From the NCBI RefSeq assembly GCF_003148685.1, contig NZ_QGGR01000006.1:310001-374000 (forward strand): a stretch of DNA of 64,000 nucleotides. The letters run 5' to 3'. This document shows, one piece after another, positions 15,905 through 24,590 of the stretch (within the stretch, counting starts at the first letter, position 1; each line of letters starts with the position of its first letter). This DNA comes from Actinoplanes xinjiangensis. GTDB taxonomy: Bacteria > Actinomycetota > Actinomycetes > Mycobacteriales > Micromonosporaceae. The position numbers and the translations under genes were made by a program. Below the pieces are notes generated by a model, which was not told the origin of the DNA, made no database searches, and saw nothing but the letters and a program-made list of their open reading frames with translations.

Positions 15905-16570
15905 GTGACATTTCAGCGGGCGCGCAGCGAGGAGCAGCGGGAGATCCGCCGGCGGGCGATCCTGGACACGGCGGCGGCCATGCTCGACGAGATGCCCGTG
16001 GCCGACCTCAGCCTCAACGAACTCAGCCGGCGCGTGGGCCTGGCCAAATCGAACGTCCTGCGGTATTTCGAGTCGCGCGAGGCGGTGCTGCTCGAACTGC
16101 TGGACGCCTTCCTGGGGAGCTGGCTCGCCGAGCTGGCGGACCGGCTGGCCGAGGGCGTCGAGGCGCAGGCGACCCCGGAGGTACGGGCCGGTCAGCTGGC
16201 CGAGATCCTCAGCCGGTCACTGGCCGAGCGGAAGGTGCTCTGCGACCTCTTCGGCGCGCAGGGTGGCGTCCTGGAGCACAACGTCTCGGTCGAGGTGGTC
16301 AAACGGCACAAGCGCGCCTCCCTGGCGAGGCTCGAGGCCATGGTCGATCTCGTACTGTGTCACCTGCCGGAACTCGGCGGCGGCGCGCAGCTGTTCTGCC
16401 TGCTGAGCCTGGTCTCGGCGGGTGCCCTGTCGGCGTACGTCCCGCCGCCACCCAGCGTCCTCGCCGCCTACGCCGACGAACCGGCCCTCGCCGTGATCCA
16501 CATGGATCTCCGCGACGCCCTGCGGGCCGCCCTCGCCGCGGCGCTCGTGGGCGTGCTGCCCCGCGCCTGA
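15905..16570 (+). CDS. TetR family transcriptional regulator
   Basis: A 221-residue protein with a TetR DNA-binding domain at about residues 12-60 (RRAILDTAAAML, then LSLNELSRRVGLAKSNVLRYFESREAVL). The variable helical ligand domain follows. The GTG start at 15905 comes directly after the operator-like repeats, with only a short leader. The gene is divergent from the SDR, and the three 13-base repeats are the obvious candidate binding sites. The inducer is unknown. Confidence 0.88.
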   Translation: MTFQRARSEEQREIRRRAILDTAAAMLDEMPVADLSLNELSRRVGLAKSNVLRYFESREAVLLELLDAFLGSWLAELADRLAEGVEAQATPEVRAGQLAEILSRSLAERKVLCDLFGAQGGVLEHNVSVEVVKRHKRASLARLEAMVDLVLCHLPELGGGAQLFCLLSLVSAGALSAYVPPPPSVLAAYADEPALAVIHMDLRDALRAALAAALVGVLPRA

Positions 16571-16690
16571 GTCCGGGCGGCCGAAATGCGGCGCCGGCCG
16601 CGGGCCGTCCGTGATCGTGGTGACAGCGGGCGGGCGCGGGACGGCCGATCGGGCATGCTGGGACGGGTACGACGACGAGAGGGGTGCGCG

Positions 16691-17194
16691 ATGGCGTCGG
16701 AGAAGGCGGTTCTGGCCGGTGGCTGTTTCTGGGGGATGCAGGATCTGATCCGCAAGCGTCCCGGGGTGCTGTCGACACGCGTCGGCTACACCGGTGGCCA
16801 CGTGGAGAACGCCACCTACCGCAATCACGCCGGGCATGCGGAGGCCATCGAGATCGTCTTCGATCCGGCGGTCACGTCGTATCGGGAGGTGCTCGAGTTC
16901 TTCTTCCAGATCCACGACCCGACCACCCTGAACCGGCAGGGCAACGACATCGGCGACAGCTACCGCTCGGCGATCTTCTACGACGGCGACGAGCAGAAAC
17001 GGGTCGCCGAGGACACCATCGCCGACGTGGACGCCTCCGGTCTGTGGCCGGGCCGGGTCGTCACCGAGGTGACCGCGGCGGGCCCGTTCTGGGAGGCGGA
17101 GCCGGAGCACCAGGACTACCTGGAGCGCATCCCGAACGGCTACACCTGCCACTTCCCCCGGCCGGACTGGAAGCTTCCCCGCCGTACCCGATGA
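16691..17194 (+). CDS. msrA: Peptide-methionine (S)-S-oxide reductase MsrA
   Basis: A 167-residue MsrA. The catalytic signature GGCFWGMQDLI lies near the N-terminus, followed by VGYTGGHVENATYRNHAGHAEAIEI, FFFQIHDPTTLNRQGNDIGDSYRSAIF and HQDYLE. The enzyme reduces methionine-S-sulfoxide in proteins. It ends soon after HQDYLERIPNGYTCHFPRPDW and has no C-terminal resolving cysteine array, so it likely depends on thioredoxin through fewer cysteines. The next gene starts inside its stop codon (ATGA). Confidence 0.95.
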   Translation: MASEKAVLAGGCFWGMQDLIRKRPGVLSTRVGYTGGHVENATYRNHAGHAEAIEIVFDPAVTSYREVLEFFFQIHDPTTLNRQGNDIGDSYRSAIFYDGDEQKRVAEDTIADVDASGLWPGRVVTEVTAAGPFWEAEPEHQDYLERIPNGYTCHFPRPDWKLPRRTR

Positions 17195-17997
17195 GGCTCG
17201 ACCCGGCGGTGGCCGCGGCGACATCGGTCGTGTCGTCGCTCGGTCTGGTGGCCGACGAGGCGATCGTCCTGCAGCAGTCGAACCGGATCACGATGCGGCT
17301 GCTGCCCTGTGACGTGCTGGCCAGGGTGTCCCGGGCGGGGCACCGGGCCGCCCGGTTCGAGATCGAGATGGCGCAACGGCTGGTCGCCGCGGGCAGCCCG
17401 GTGGCGGGCCCGGACCCGCGTGTGGAGCGGCGTGCCTACGAGTGCGACGGCTACGTGGTCACCCTCTGGAGTCATTGGGAGCCGGTGGCCGGCGAGATCG
17501 CGCCGGCCGACTACGCCGGGGCACTCGGCCGGCTGCACGCGGGCATGCGGACCCTCGACGTCCCGGTGCCGCATTTCACCGACCGCGTCGAGCGGGCCCG
17601 GCGGCTGGTGGCCGACCGGGACCGGACGCCCGACCTGGCCGAGGAGGACCGGGACCTTCTCGGCTCGATGCTGCGGCGGCTGCCCGCGGCGGTCGGCGGC
17701 CGTGGCCGGCCGGAGCAGATCCTGCACGGCGAACCGCATCCGGGCAACGTGCTGCTGACCGGGAGCGGTCCGCTCTTCATCGACCTGGAGACGTGCTGCC
17801 GGGGACCGGTCGAGTTCGACCTGGCACACGCACCCGAGGAGGTCGGCGAGCACTACCCGGGTGCCGACCCCGACCTGCTGCGCGACTGCCGCATGCTCAT
17901 GCTGGCGATGATCACGGCGTGGCGCTGGGACCGCGACGACCGGCTCCCGGACGGTCGCCGGCTCGCCGCCGAGTGGATCAGCCGGCTCCGGCGGTGA
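17191..17997 (+). CDS. Aminoglycoside phosphotransferase (APH) family protein
   Basis: A 268-residue kinase-like protein of the APH/choline kinase fold. The catalytic loop reads ILHGEPHPGNVLLT, with Glu in place of the usual catalytic Asp of HGDxxxxN, and the metal-binding segment is FIDLETCCRGPVEFDLAHAP. The N-lobe is short. The Asp-to-Glu change is common in uncharacterised members, so resistance activity should not be assumed. It overlaps msrA by 4 bases. Its final codons and stop are duplicated directly downstream. Confidence 0.8.
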   Translation: MRLDPAVAAATSVVSSLGLVADEAIVLQQSNRITMRLLPCDVLARVSRAGHRAARFEIEMAQRLVAAGSPVAGPDPRVERRAYECDGYVVTLWSHWEPVAGEIAPADYAGALGRLHAGMRTLDVPVPHFTDRVERARRLVADRDRTPDLAEEDRDLLGSMLRRLPAAVGGRGRPEQILHGEPHPGNVLLTGSGPLFIDLETCCRGPVEFDLAHAPEEVGEHYPGADPDLLRDCRMLMLAMITAWRWDRDDRLPDGRRLAAEWISRLRR

Positions 17998-18036
17998 CCG
18001 CAGGCGGTGGATCAGCCTGATCCGGCGGTGACCGCA
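17973..18036. repeat. 30-bp duplication of the phosphotransferase 3' end including stop
   Basis: Bases 17973-18002 contain the last codons, TGA and the next five bases of the phosphotransferase gene. They recur at 18007-18036 with two mismatches (28 of 30 identical), spaced 34 bases start to start. Confidence 0.85.
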
Positions 18037-18173
18037 CGCGCGGTGGCAGCACGCCCCGGGGCCCCGGCCATGCACGGTGGACCGGCCGGGGTGGAACCCA
18101 CCGCCTAAGGTCATCGACATGGTTGGATCCGGCGAGCCGGGTCCCCGACGATGACGCAGAGGTGGCGGGTCAG

Positions 18174-18998
18174 ATGAAATTCGGGCTGTACGGTCTGCAT
18201 CGCGATCGCAACGTCGACCCCGCCCTCCTGGTGCGGCGGGCCAGGTTGGCGGAGGAGGCGGGCTTCGAGTCGCTGTGGGTGGGCGACCACATCGCGCTTC
18301 CCGCCGGGGAGGGCAATCCACCCCGGCTGGAGGCCATGGTCGCGTTGACCTACCTGGCGGCGGTGACCAGCCGGGTGCGCCTCGGGGTGGGACTGATCGT
18401 GCTCCCGCAGCGTCAGCCGGTGCTGCTGGCCAAACAGCTCACCTCGCTGGACGTGCTGTCCGGTGGCCGGCTGACCGTCGCCGTCGGGGCGGGCTACGTC
18501 GAGCCGGAGCTGAACGCGATGGGTGTGTCGCTCGCCGAGCGGGGCGCGCGGACCGATGAGTACCTGGCGGCGATGCGGGCGCTGTGGGCCGCCGAGCCTT
18601 CGTTCGCCGGCCGGTTCGTGTCGTTCTCCGGTGTCGTTCAGCACCCGTCGCCGGTCCAGCGCCCGCATCCGCCGATCGTGGTCGGAGGTCACTCCGCCGC
18701 CGCGTACCGCCGGGCGGTGCGGCAGGGGAGCGGCTGGTACGGCTGGGGTCTGGATGCCGACCAGACCGGGCAGGCGCTGGGCGTCCTGGCCGAGACCGCC
18801 CGCGACGGCCGGCGGCCGGCGGACCTCGGCGACCTGGAGATCACCATCACGCCACCCGGGCCGCCTGACCTCGACACCGCCCGCCGGTACGCCGACGTGG
18901 GCGTGGACCGGCTCATCATCGAACTGGAAGGCATCGACGACGACGCCGTCGAGGGTGTGATCACCTCCGTGGGGGAGACCCTGATCGGCCGGGTCTGA
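18174..18998 (+). CDS. LLM-class F420-dependent oxidoreductase
   Basis: A 274-residue bacterial-luciferase-like TIM-barrel protein, related to the TIGR03619 group. It shows MKFGLYGLHRD at the start, ARLAEEAGFESLWVGDHIALP, VRLGVGLIVLPQRQPVLLAKQLTSLDVLSGGRL, GAGYVEPELNAMGV and PHPPIVVGGHS. Relatives in actinomycetes use coenzyme F420 and occasionally FMN; the substrate is unknown. The start at 18174 is chosen because the family begins MKFG and an AGAGGTGG ribosome site precedes it. Confidence 0.88.
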   Translation: MKFGLYGLHRDRNVDPALLVRRARLAEEAGFESLWVGDHIALPAGEGNPPRLEAMVALTYLAAVTSRVRLGVGLIVLPQRQPVLLAKQLTSLDVLSGGRLTVAVGAGYVEPELNAMGVSLAERGARTDEYLAAMRALWAAEPSFAGRFVSFSGVVQHPSPVQRPHPPIVVGGHSAAAYRRAVRQGSGWYGWGLDADQTGQALGVLAETARDGRRPADLGDLEITITPPGPPDLDTARRYADVGVDRLIIELEGIDDDAVEGVITSVGETLIGRV

Positions 18999-19016
18999 CC
19001 GCCGGGTCGCCCGGGG

Positions 19017-19808
19017 TCAGCCGGCGAGTGCCAGCCGCGTGGCGTCCACGAAGGTCCAGAACGCCGGCAGGGTGGAGGATCCGCGCCCGGCGCGGGTGTT
19101 GACCCCGAACATCCGCGTCCGCAGCGGCGTGGTCAGCTCCAGTTGTGCGCCGGCGCCGCGCAGGGTGCGGTTGACGAGGTTGGCCGGGTCGTCGCCGTTG
19201 AGGGCCGGCACCCCGGCCGCGTCGATCGCCTGGACGCCGGCGGCCAGGTACGCCTCGATCAGCGCGGCCTTGAGACCGGTGTCGCGCCCGCCGACGAGCA
19301 CGGCGGCGGTGGTGTCGGGCAGTCCCGCCTGAGCCGGCGAACAGCCGTGCAGCGACACCGCCCGGCGGCTGCCCGCGACCGTGGCCAGCGCCACCGGGTC
19401 GTCGCAGTGCGACGAGGTGACGTGCAGCCCGGCGTTCCCCGACGAGCGGAGCCCCTCGAACATCCAGTAGTCGTAGACGGCGCCGCCGGTGGCACCCCCG
19501 GCCGGGTGATAGCCCGCGACGGCGAGGCAGAGCTCGGACGTGCCGGGCTCGATGCCCCCGCCGTGCAGCGCGACGACGACGGTGTCCGGGTAGTCGCCGC
19601 CGGCCGTCTCGCTGTCGTCCAGCGCCGCATGCCGCCGGAAGCGCCGGGCGTAGTCGACCCCTTCGGCGAGGGCCGGGTCGGCGTAGAGCGCGGTGTTCGA
19701 CGGATAGGTGTCCGCGCCGTGGGCCGGCCGGGCACCGGCGGCGACCAGGGGCGGTATCGCGACCGCACCCACGGCGGCCAGGATGCTGCGACGGCTGAGC
19801 ACGGACAC
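19017..19808 (-). CDS. Exported poly-gamma-glutamate hydrolase-like protein (PghP/DUF867 family)
   Basis: About 263 residues. The N-terminus carries a Tat-type signal (LSRRSILAAVGAVAIPPLVAAG). The mature domain contains HGGGIEPGTSELC and VSLHGCSP, which match the His, Glu and His zinc ligands of phage-type poly-gamma-glutamate hydrolases (family M99-like/DUF867). Such enzymes cut gamma-glutamyl bonds of capsular polyglutamate. The start is uncertain: GTG at 19808 follows a GGGGGG stretch and opens just before the twin arginine, while ATG at 19835 is also possible. No neighbouring gene points to a polyglutamate pathway. Confidence 0.8.
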   Translation of the reverse strand: MSVLSRRSILAAVGAVAIPPLVAAGARPAHGADTYPSNTALYADPALAEGVDYARRFRRHAALDDSETAGGDYPDTVVVALHGGGIEPGTSELCLAVAGYHPAGGATGGAVYDYWMFEGLRSSGNAGLHVTSSHCDDPVALATVAGSRRAVSLHGCSPAQAGLPDTTAAVLVGGRDTGLKAALIEAYLAAGVQAIDAAGVPALNGDDPANLVNRTLRGAGAQLELTTPLRTRMFGVNTRAGRGSSTLPAFWTFVDATRLALAG

Positions 19809-20013
19809 GGAACCCCCCGATTGTCGTATCGACATCGAATGATTCCACACCGGTCCGGGCGCCGGGTGGATTCGCCGACGTGCTCGTGGACGGTCGGCCC
19901 TGGGCTATTGACGGGCTCCGATCGCGCACTGCTTCCCGATGTGGACGGAATCGTCATGGAAATGTCATACAGGTGAGGGCGTACCGCCGTCCCTCCGGGG
20001 AAACGTGGTAGTC

Positions 20014-20433
20014 ATGAGTGTCGTTCCGGTCATTGATGAGCATGACAACGGCAACAGCGTGGCGAATGTCGTGGGTGATGCCCGGATCGTGGTGCGCCAC
20101 ATGGCCGGCGCCTCCGTCGTCCGGGTCGTCGGGGACGTCGACCTGGCGGTGGCCGGCCGGCTGCGGGCCACGTTCGAGTCGGCGCTCGCGATGGATCCCT
20201 GGATCATCGTGGATCTGCGGCGCACCGAAGCCGTCGACTCCGTCGGGCTGGGCGTATTGCTCGCCGCCCGGCAGGCGGCCCGCCGGCGATCCGGTGATCT
20301 CGTGCTGGCGGCCGCTCCCGCGTATGTCGTGTCGGTGATCCGGGCCGCCCGGCTCGGCGCGGTCTTCCCGATGTTCGACACCGTGCCGCAGGCGATCACC
20401 TATGCGCTGAGGTCGGCCGCCGACCACGGTTGA
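20014..20433 (+). CDS. STAS-domain protein (anti-sigma-factor antagonist type)
   Basis: A 139-residue protein with a single STAS domain at about residues 30-125. It contains VVRVVGDVDLAVAGRLRATFESAL, IIVDLRRTEAVDSVGLGVLLAARQAAR (with the serine that is phosphorylated in SpoIIAA-type antagonists) and VLAAAPAYVVSVIRAARL. Antagonists of this kind release a sigma factor from a serine-kinase anti-sigma factor, but no kinase or sigma gene is adjacent. A response-regulator gene follows 103 bases later in the same direction. Confidence 0.85.
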   Translation: MSVVPVIDEHDNGNSVANVVGDARIVVRHMAGASVVRVVGDVDLAVAGRLRATFESALAMDPWIIVDLRRTEAVDSVGLGVLLAARQAARRRSGDLVLAAAPAYVVSVIRAARLGAVFPMFDTVPQAITYALRSAADHG

Positions 20434-20536
20434 GATCACGTTCGGGCACCCGCATGCCCGGATCCCGCGAACACCGCTATTGTTTGCGCCGATGCAAGCG
20501 TTCGCGTTCGTGGAATCCGGCTGAAGGTGAGCGGTT

Positions 20537-21010
20537 GTGACCGGTGTGCGTGCCCTCGACGTCCTGATCGTCGATGACGACGATGCCGATGCGATGATGA
20601 TCGAGGAGGCGCTCCAGGCAGCCCCGGTTCCGCCGGTGGTCCACCGGGTGATCGACGGCAGCCAGGCGCTGGAGTACCTGCGCCGGGAGGGTGAATTCGC
20701 CGATGCGGTCCGCCCCGACCTCATCCTGCTCGACCTGAACATGCCACGCATGGGCGGCCGGGAGGTCCTCGCGCACATCAGGCGCGACAGTGATCTGACG
20801 GCGATCCCGATCGTCGTGCTGACCACCTCCGACGCGGTGCCGGACATCGTCGCCAGCTACGACGGGCACGCCAACGCGTACGTCACCAAGCCGATGGAAC
20901 TCGACGCCTTCGAAGCGGCCGTCCAGAAGATCAGCCGCTTCTACGGCCACGTCGCGACGCTGCCCGCCTTCCTGGCCGGAGGCGGCGACCCCGGTCAGGG
21001 CCTCGGCTGA
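20537..21010 (+). CDS. Single-domain response regulator (Rcp1/CheY-like)
   Basis: A 157-residue stand-alone receiver domain. Acidic residues are in LIVDDDDADAMM, the phospho-acceptor aspartate is in LILLDLNMPRMGG, the threonine switch is in VVLTTSDA and the lysine is in AYVTKPMEL. There is no output domain, so it likely signals by protein contact, as in Rcp1-type partners of phytochrome-like kinases. The GTG start at 20537 has an AAGGTGAG region upstream. Its last 16 bases overlap the 3' end of the convergent membrane-protein gene. Confidence 0.88.
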   Translation: MTGVRALDVLIVDDDDADAMMIEEALQAAPVPPVVHRVIDGSQALEYLRREGEFADAVRPDLILLDLNMPRMGGREVLAHIRRDSDLTAIPIVVLTTSDAVPDIVASYDGHANAYVTKPMELDAFEAAVQKISRFYGHVATLPAFLAGGGDPGQGLG

Positions 21011-21363
21011 TCCGGCGGCGGCGGAACGTCGCCGTAAGGCGGCTGCCCGGGTGGCGGCGGCTGGTGGCCCGGCGGCGGATACGATCCCGGCGGTTGGTAG
21101 CCCGGCGGGGGATACGACCCCGGCGGCGGGTAGTAGCCCGGCGGTTGCTGACCGGGCGCCGGCGGATAACCCGGCGGCGGGTAGTAGCCCTCCGCACTCC
21201 TGCGGGCCGCGGACCGCCTGCGCACCGACTGCACGGCCAGCACGATCGCTGACACGATGGCGCCGACGACGAGCAGGCAGCACAGGAGCCTGCCGACCAG
21301 AAAACCGATGTTGTACGACACGTCGTTGGACTCCGCCGCCGCGATGGCGGTCTGCCACTTCAT
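20995..21363 (-). CDS. Small single-pass membrane protein with Pro/Tyr/Gly-rich repeat tail
   Basis: A 122-residue protein. A short N-terminal segment is followed by one strongly hydrophobic helix (VGRLLCCLLVVGAIVSAIVLAV), a basic stop-transfer stretch (RRRSAARRS), then a C-terminal tail of repeated YPPPG / QPPG units. GGGGAGG precedes the ATG. Such tails are common in actinobacterial small membrane proteins and may mediate protein contacts; no function can be assigned. Its 3' end overlaps the convergent response-regulator gene by 16 bases. Confidence 0.75.
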   Translation of the reverse strand: MKWQTAIAAAESNDVSYNIGFLVGRLLCCLLVVGAIVSAIVLAVQSVRRRSAARRSAEGYYPPPGYPPAPGQQPPGYYPPPGSYPPPGYQPPGSYPPPGHQPPPPGQPPYGDVPPPPDQPRP

Positions 21364-21447
21364 TCCGATGCCTCCCCGGCACTCGCTCAGCGTGCAACAT
21401 ACCGGGCTCCCGTGGAGCGCGACGGTGCCGGGCAGGGGGCCCGTGGT

Positions 21448-22221
21448 TCAGCCGCGGTGGGCGATCCGCCGGGTCAGCGCGTGCGCGGCCTCCAGCAGCA
21501 GCGTGCCCAGCCGGGCCGTACGGTCGCCGTTGAACCGGGACTCCACACCGGTCAGGCTCAGCGCCCACGCCGGCGCCCCGGCACGGTCGAACACGACCGC
21601 CCCGACACCCCAGCTGCCGGGTACGACCAGGCCGGGATTCACCGCGTACCCCCGTTTGCGGGTGGCGGCGACCCGCCGGGACAGTGCCGCCCTCTCGTGC
21701 TGCCCGCCGTAGGCGGCGGTGAGCTCGCCGGCACGCGAGCGGACGTAGTCCTCCGCGTCGGGCACCGGCAGGTAGGCCAGGATCGCCAGCCCCGCCGACG
21801 CCACGCCCAGCGGAAACCGGATCCCCTCGTGCAGGACGTGGGAGCGCAGCGGAAAGCTGCCCTCCGCACCGGCCAGGCACACCGTCTCGTCGCCACGCCG
21901 TGCCGAGAAGAAGGCACTCTCCCCGGTCGTGGCCGCCAGCGACCGCAGGATGTCGCGAGCCGTCGACGTCACGTCGTACCGCTCGGCCGCCACCGACCCG
22001 AGCAGGAACAGTTCCGGACCGAGATACCAGCGGCCGCGGCGGGCGTCCCGGTCGACGAAGCCCTCCTCGGCCAGCGCCGCCAGCACCCGCTGCGCGGTCG
22101 ACCGGGGCAGCCCGGTCGCCGCCGCCACCTCCGCGGTCGTCACACCGTCGGCCGCGCCGGACCCGACCCGGCGCAGGACCGCGGCCATCCGGGTCACCAA
22201 CTGGGATCCCTGCACGCCCAC
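21448..22221 (-). CDS. IclR family transcriptional regulator
   Basis: A 257-residue regulator. The N-terminal winged helix (TTAEVAAATGLPRSTAQRVLAALAEEGFVDRD) is followed by an IclR effector domain with SAFFSARRGDETVCLAGAEG, LGVASAGLAILAYLP and VVPGSWGVGAVVFDRAG. The GTG start at 22221 is preceded closely by an AT-rich GCTCATAAT, so the transcript may have little leader. It is divergent from the two CoA-transferase subunit genes. That is the usual arrangement for IclR control of aromatic or keto-acid catabolism. Confidence 0.9.
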   Translation of the reverse strand: MGVQGSQLVTRMAAVLRRVGSGAADGVTTAEVAAATGLPRSTAQRVLAALAEEGFVDRDARRGRWYLGPELFLLGSVAAERYDVTSTARDILRSLAATTGESAFFSARRGDETVCLAGAEGSFPLRSHVLHEGIRFPLGVASAGLAILAYLPVPDAEDYVRSRAGELTAAYGGQHERAALSRRVAATRKRGYAVNPGLVVPGSWGVGAVVFDRAGAPAWALSLTGVESRFNGDRTARLGTLLLEAAHALTRRIAHRG

Positions 22222-22304
22222 ATTATGAGCACATGCTGCCCATCACGGTCGCTGAGCGGTCAACCGGAGGGCCTCGGCACCCTCCGCGCCTACCGTGCCC
22301 GGCC

Positions 22305-23009
22305 ATGAGCAAACTCGTCGACAGCGCGGCGAAAGCCGTCGCCGCCGTCGCCCGGGACGGCATGACCGTGGCCGTCGGGGGCTTCGGCCTCTCCGGCATC
22401 CCCACCTCGCTGATCACCGCCTTGCGGGACACCGGGGTCAAGAACCTCACCATCGTCAGCAACAACATGGGCGCCGACGGCAAAGGCCTCGGCCTGCTCC
22501 TGGAGAACCGGCAGGTCAGCAAGGTCCTGGCCTCCTACGTCGGCGAGAACAGGCTGTTCGCGCGGCAGTACCTCGACGGTGAACTCGACGTCGAGTTCGT
22601 GCCCCAGGGGACCCTCGCCGAGCGCCTGCGCGCCGGCGGTGCCGGCATCCCCGCCTTCTACACCCCGACCGGCGCCGGCACCCCGGTCGCCGATGGCAAA
22701 CCGCAGGAGCACTTCGACGGCACGCGTACGGTGCTCGAGCGCGCCATCGTCGCGGATCTGGCCCTGGTGCGCGCGCATCGTGCCGACCTCGGCGGCAACC
22801 TGCGCTACCGGCTGACCGCCCGCAACTTCAACCCCCTGGTCGCGACCGCCGGCCGGACCACCATCGCGGAGACCTCGTTCGTCGAGGACGGCCACCTCGA
22901 TCCCGACGACGTCCACACCCCCGGCATCTACGTGCACCACCTGGTGCGGTCCGAGATCCGCGAGAAGGACATCGAGCAGAGGACGGTGCGGCCCCGTGTG
23001 GACGCGTGA
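22305..23009 (+). CDS. 3-oxoacid CoA-transferase subunit A
   Basis: A 234-residue alpha subunit of a class I CoA-transferase. Recognition features are GMTVAVGGFGLSGIPTSLI, the NNMGADGKGLGLLL segment, FVPQGTLAERLRAGGAGIPAFYTPTGAGT and the closing GIYVHHLV. With the beta subunit encoded next (14-base overlap) it would move CoA between succinyl-CoA and a 3-oxoacid such as acetoacetate or 3-oxoadipate. The exact substrate cannot be told apart from sequence. It is divergent from an IclR regulator. Confidence 0.92.
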   Translation: MSKLVDSAAKAVAAVARDGMTVAVGGFGLSGIPTSLITALRDTGVKNLTIVSNNMGADGKGLGLLLENRQVSKVLASYVGENRLFARQYLDGELDVEFVPQGTLAERLRAGGAGIPAFYTPTGAGTPVADGKPQEHFDGTRTVLERAIVADLALVRAHRADLGGNLRYRLTARNFNPLVATAGRTTIAETSFVEDGHLDPDDVHTPGIYVHHLVRSEIREKDIEQRTVRPRVDA

Positions 23010-23658
23010 CGGGATGGCCGCGATCGCCGCCTCCGAATTGACCGACGGCCAGTACGTCAACCTGGGCATCGGCATCCCGACCCTGGTCGCCAACAACCTG
23101 CCCGCGGGGGTAAGGGTGACCCTCCAGAGCGAGAACGGGATCCTCGGGATGGGCCCGTTCCCGTACGAGGGTGACGAGGACCCCGACCTGATCAACGCCG
23201 GCAAGCAGACCGTCACGCTGCTGCCCGGGGCCTCGGTGTTCGACTCGGCCACCTCGTTCGGCATGATCCGGGGCGGCCACGTGCAGACCGCGATCCTCGG
23301 CGCCCTCCAGGTGGCGGCCAACGGCGACCTGGCCAACTGGACCATCCCGGGCAGGCTGGTCAAGGGCATGGGCGGTGCCATGGACCTGGTCGCCGGCACC
23401 CCGCGCGTCATCGTCGTCACCGAGCACGTCGCCAAGGACGGCACCCCGAAGGTCGTCGAGCGGTGCACCCTGCCGCTGACCGGGGCCGGCGTCGTCGACC
23501 GCATCATCACCGACCGTGCCGTCTTCGACGTCACCGCCGACGGTCTGGTGCTGCGGAGGCTCGCCGACGGTCAGACGGTGGCCGGCCTTCGGGCGCTGAC
23601 CGGCGCGGCCTTCACCGTCGACCCGGCTCTCACCGGACGGCAACACCCGCCGCTCTGA
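22996..23658 (+). CDS. 3-oxoacid CoA-transferase subunit B
   Basis: A 220-residue beta subunit. The catalytic glutamate that forms the CoA thioester intermediate lies in LQSENGILGMGP. Other family marks are YVNLGIGIPTLVANN, GMIRGGHVQTAILGALQV and IPGRLVKGMGGAMDLV. The GTG start overlaps the alpha subunit gene by 14 bases, so the pair is translationally coupled. A 14-bp hairpin follows downstream. Confidence 0.92.
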   Translation: MWTRDGMAAIAASELTDGQYVNLGIGIPTLVANNLPAGVRVTLQSENGILGMGPFPYEGDEDPDLINAGKQTVTLLPGASVFDSATSFGMIRGGHVQTAILGALQVAANGDLANWTIPGRLVKGMGGAMDLVAGTPRVIVVTEHVAKDGTPKVVERCTLPLTGAGVVDRIITDRAVFDVTADGLVLRRLADGQTVAGLRALTGAAFTVDPALTGRQHPPL

Positions 23659-23743
23659 AGCACCTCGGCGCCGGCCGCGGCATCGTCGACGTGCACGGGG
23701 CGTGATCTCTCCCGGTCAGCCGATCGGTGCCTCCGGCGGGAGT

Positions 23744-23780
23744 GCCGGGGCCGCCGAGGGCTGACGTCGGCGGCCCCGGC
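23744..23780. terminator. Bidirectional hairpin terminator candidate
   Basis: GCCGGGGCCGCCGA (23744-23757) pairs perfectly with 23767-23780 around a 9-base loop. It lies between the CoA-transferase operon and the convergent phosphotransferase gene. There is no U-run, which is usual for GC-rich actinomycete hairpins. Confidence 0.65.
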
Positions 23781-23789
23781 CGGTCCCTT

Positions 23790-24590
23790 CTACGCGCCGA
23801 CGGCGCGTTCCAGCAGCGCCCGGTGGCGGATCATCCAGTCCCCGGCGCGGGCCCGCCAGGCCAGCGCCCACAGCGGAGCCGGATCCACCGACTCCGGAGT
23901 GATCCGGGCACGGGCCGCCTCGGCGGCACAGTCCCGGACGGTGAACTCGATCATCCGGCTGATCAGGCCGGCCCGGTCCGGCGTGGCCAGGTCGTAGCCG
24001 TCCAGGAACAGCCCCAGCTGCCGGGAACGGCTCACCGGATCGGGCAGGTCGTTGCGTGCGGCGACGTCGTCGTCGTGGAGCTGGGCGTTCCACCAGGCGC
24101 TGGCGACGACCTCGTCGAGCCGGTCCACCGGTCCGGCCAGGGTCCAGTCGATGAACGCCACCGGCATCCCGTCACGGGCGACGGTGTGCCAGGGCCCGGC
24201 GTCGCAGTGGCCGATGACGGTGCCGGGGCCGTGGTGATGCATCCACCACGGCTGCCACCCCGCGCCCGGCGGCGGCCGGAAACCGGCGGTGGCGGTGTGC
24301 AGGTCACGCAGCAGCCTGCCGACCTGCCACACTGCCTCGTCCGACCAGGCGCGGGGATGGACGAGGTCACCCTCGATCCAGGTCAGCACCTCGTTGCCGT
24401 CGGCGTCGAAACCGTCGCCGGCCACCCGCGGGGAGCCGGTGAACCCGGCTTCCTCCAGGTGGCGCAGCAGGGCGTGAACGGTACTGCTCCACGGTCCGGC
24501 GGGACGCCTGACGGTCCGGCCGGTCCGTACGACATGACTGGGTCCTCCCTCGGCCGCGGGCAGCGGCGGGAAGGATGATGCGGAATCCAC
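23790..24590 (-). CDS. APH-type phosphotransferase family protein
   Basis: A 266-residue kinase-fold protein. It has an N-lobe strand region (SHVVRTGRTVRRP), LTWIEGDLVHPR, the catalytic loop TVIGHCDAGPWHTV, where HCDxGPxN-type loops of the fold carry a catalytic Asp, and the metal-binding AFIDWTLAGPVDRLDEV. The substrate is unknown. GTG at 24590 with AGGAG six bases away defines the start; longer frames upstream are arginine-rich and not family-like. The gene is convergent with the CoA-transferase operon. Confidence 0.82.
   Translation of the reverse strand: MDSASSFPPLPAAEGGPSHVVRTGRTVRRPAGPWSSTVHALLRHLEEAGFTGSPRVAGDGFDADGNEVLTWIEGDLVHPRAWSDEAVWQVGRLLRDLHTATAGFRPPPGAGWQPWWMHHHGPGTVIGHCDAGPWHTVARDGMPVAFIDWTLAGPVDRLDEVVASAWWNAQLHDDDVAARNDLPDPVSRSRQLGLFLDGYDLATPDRAGLISRMIEFTVRDCAAEAARARITPESVDPAPLWALAWRARAGDWMIRHRALLERAVGA

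Noticed and set aside
17191..17997. Antibiotic resistance phosphotransferase
   Set aside because: The fold is APH-like, but the catalytic loop has Glu for Asp and nothing in context indicates resistance, so only the family is called.
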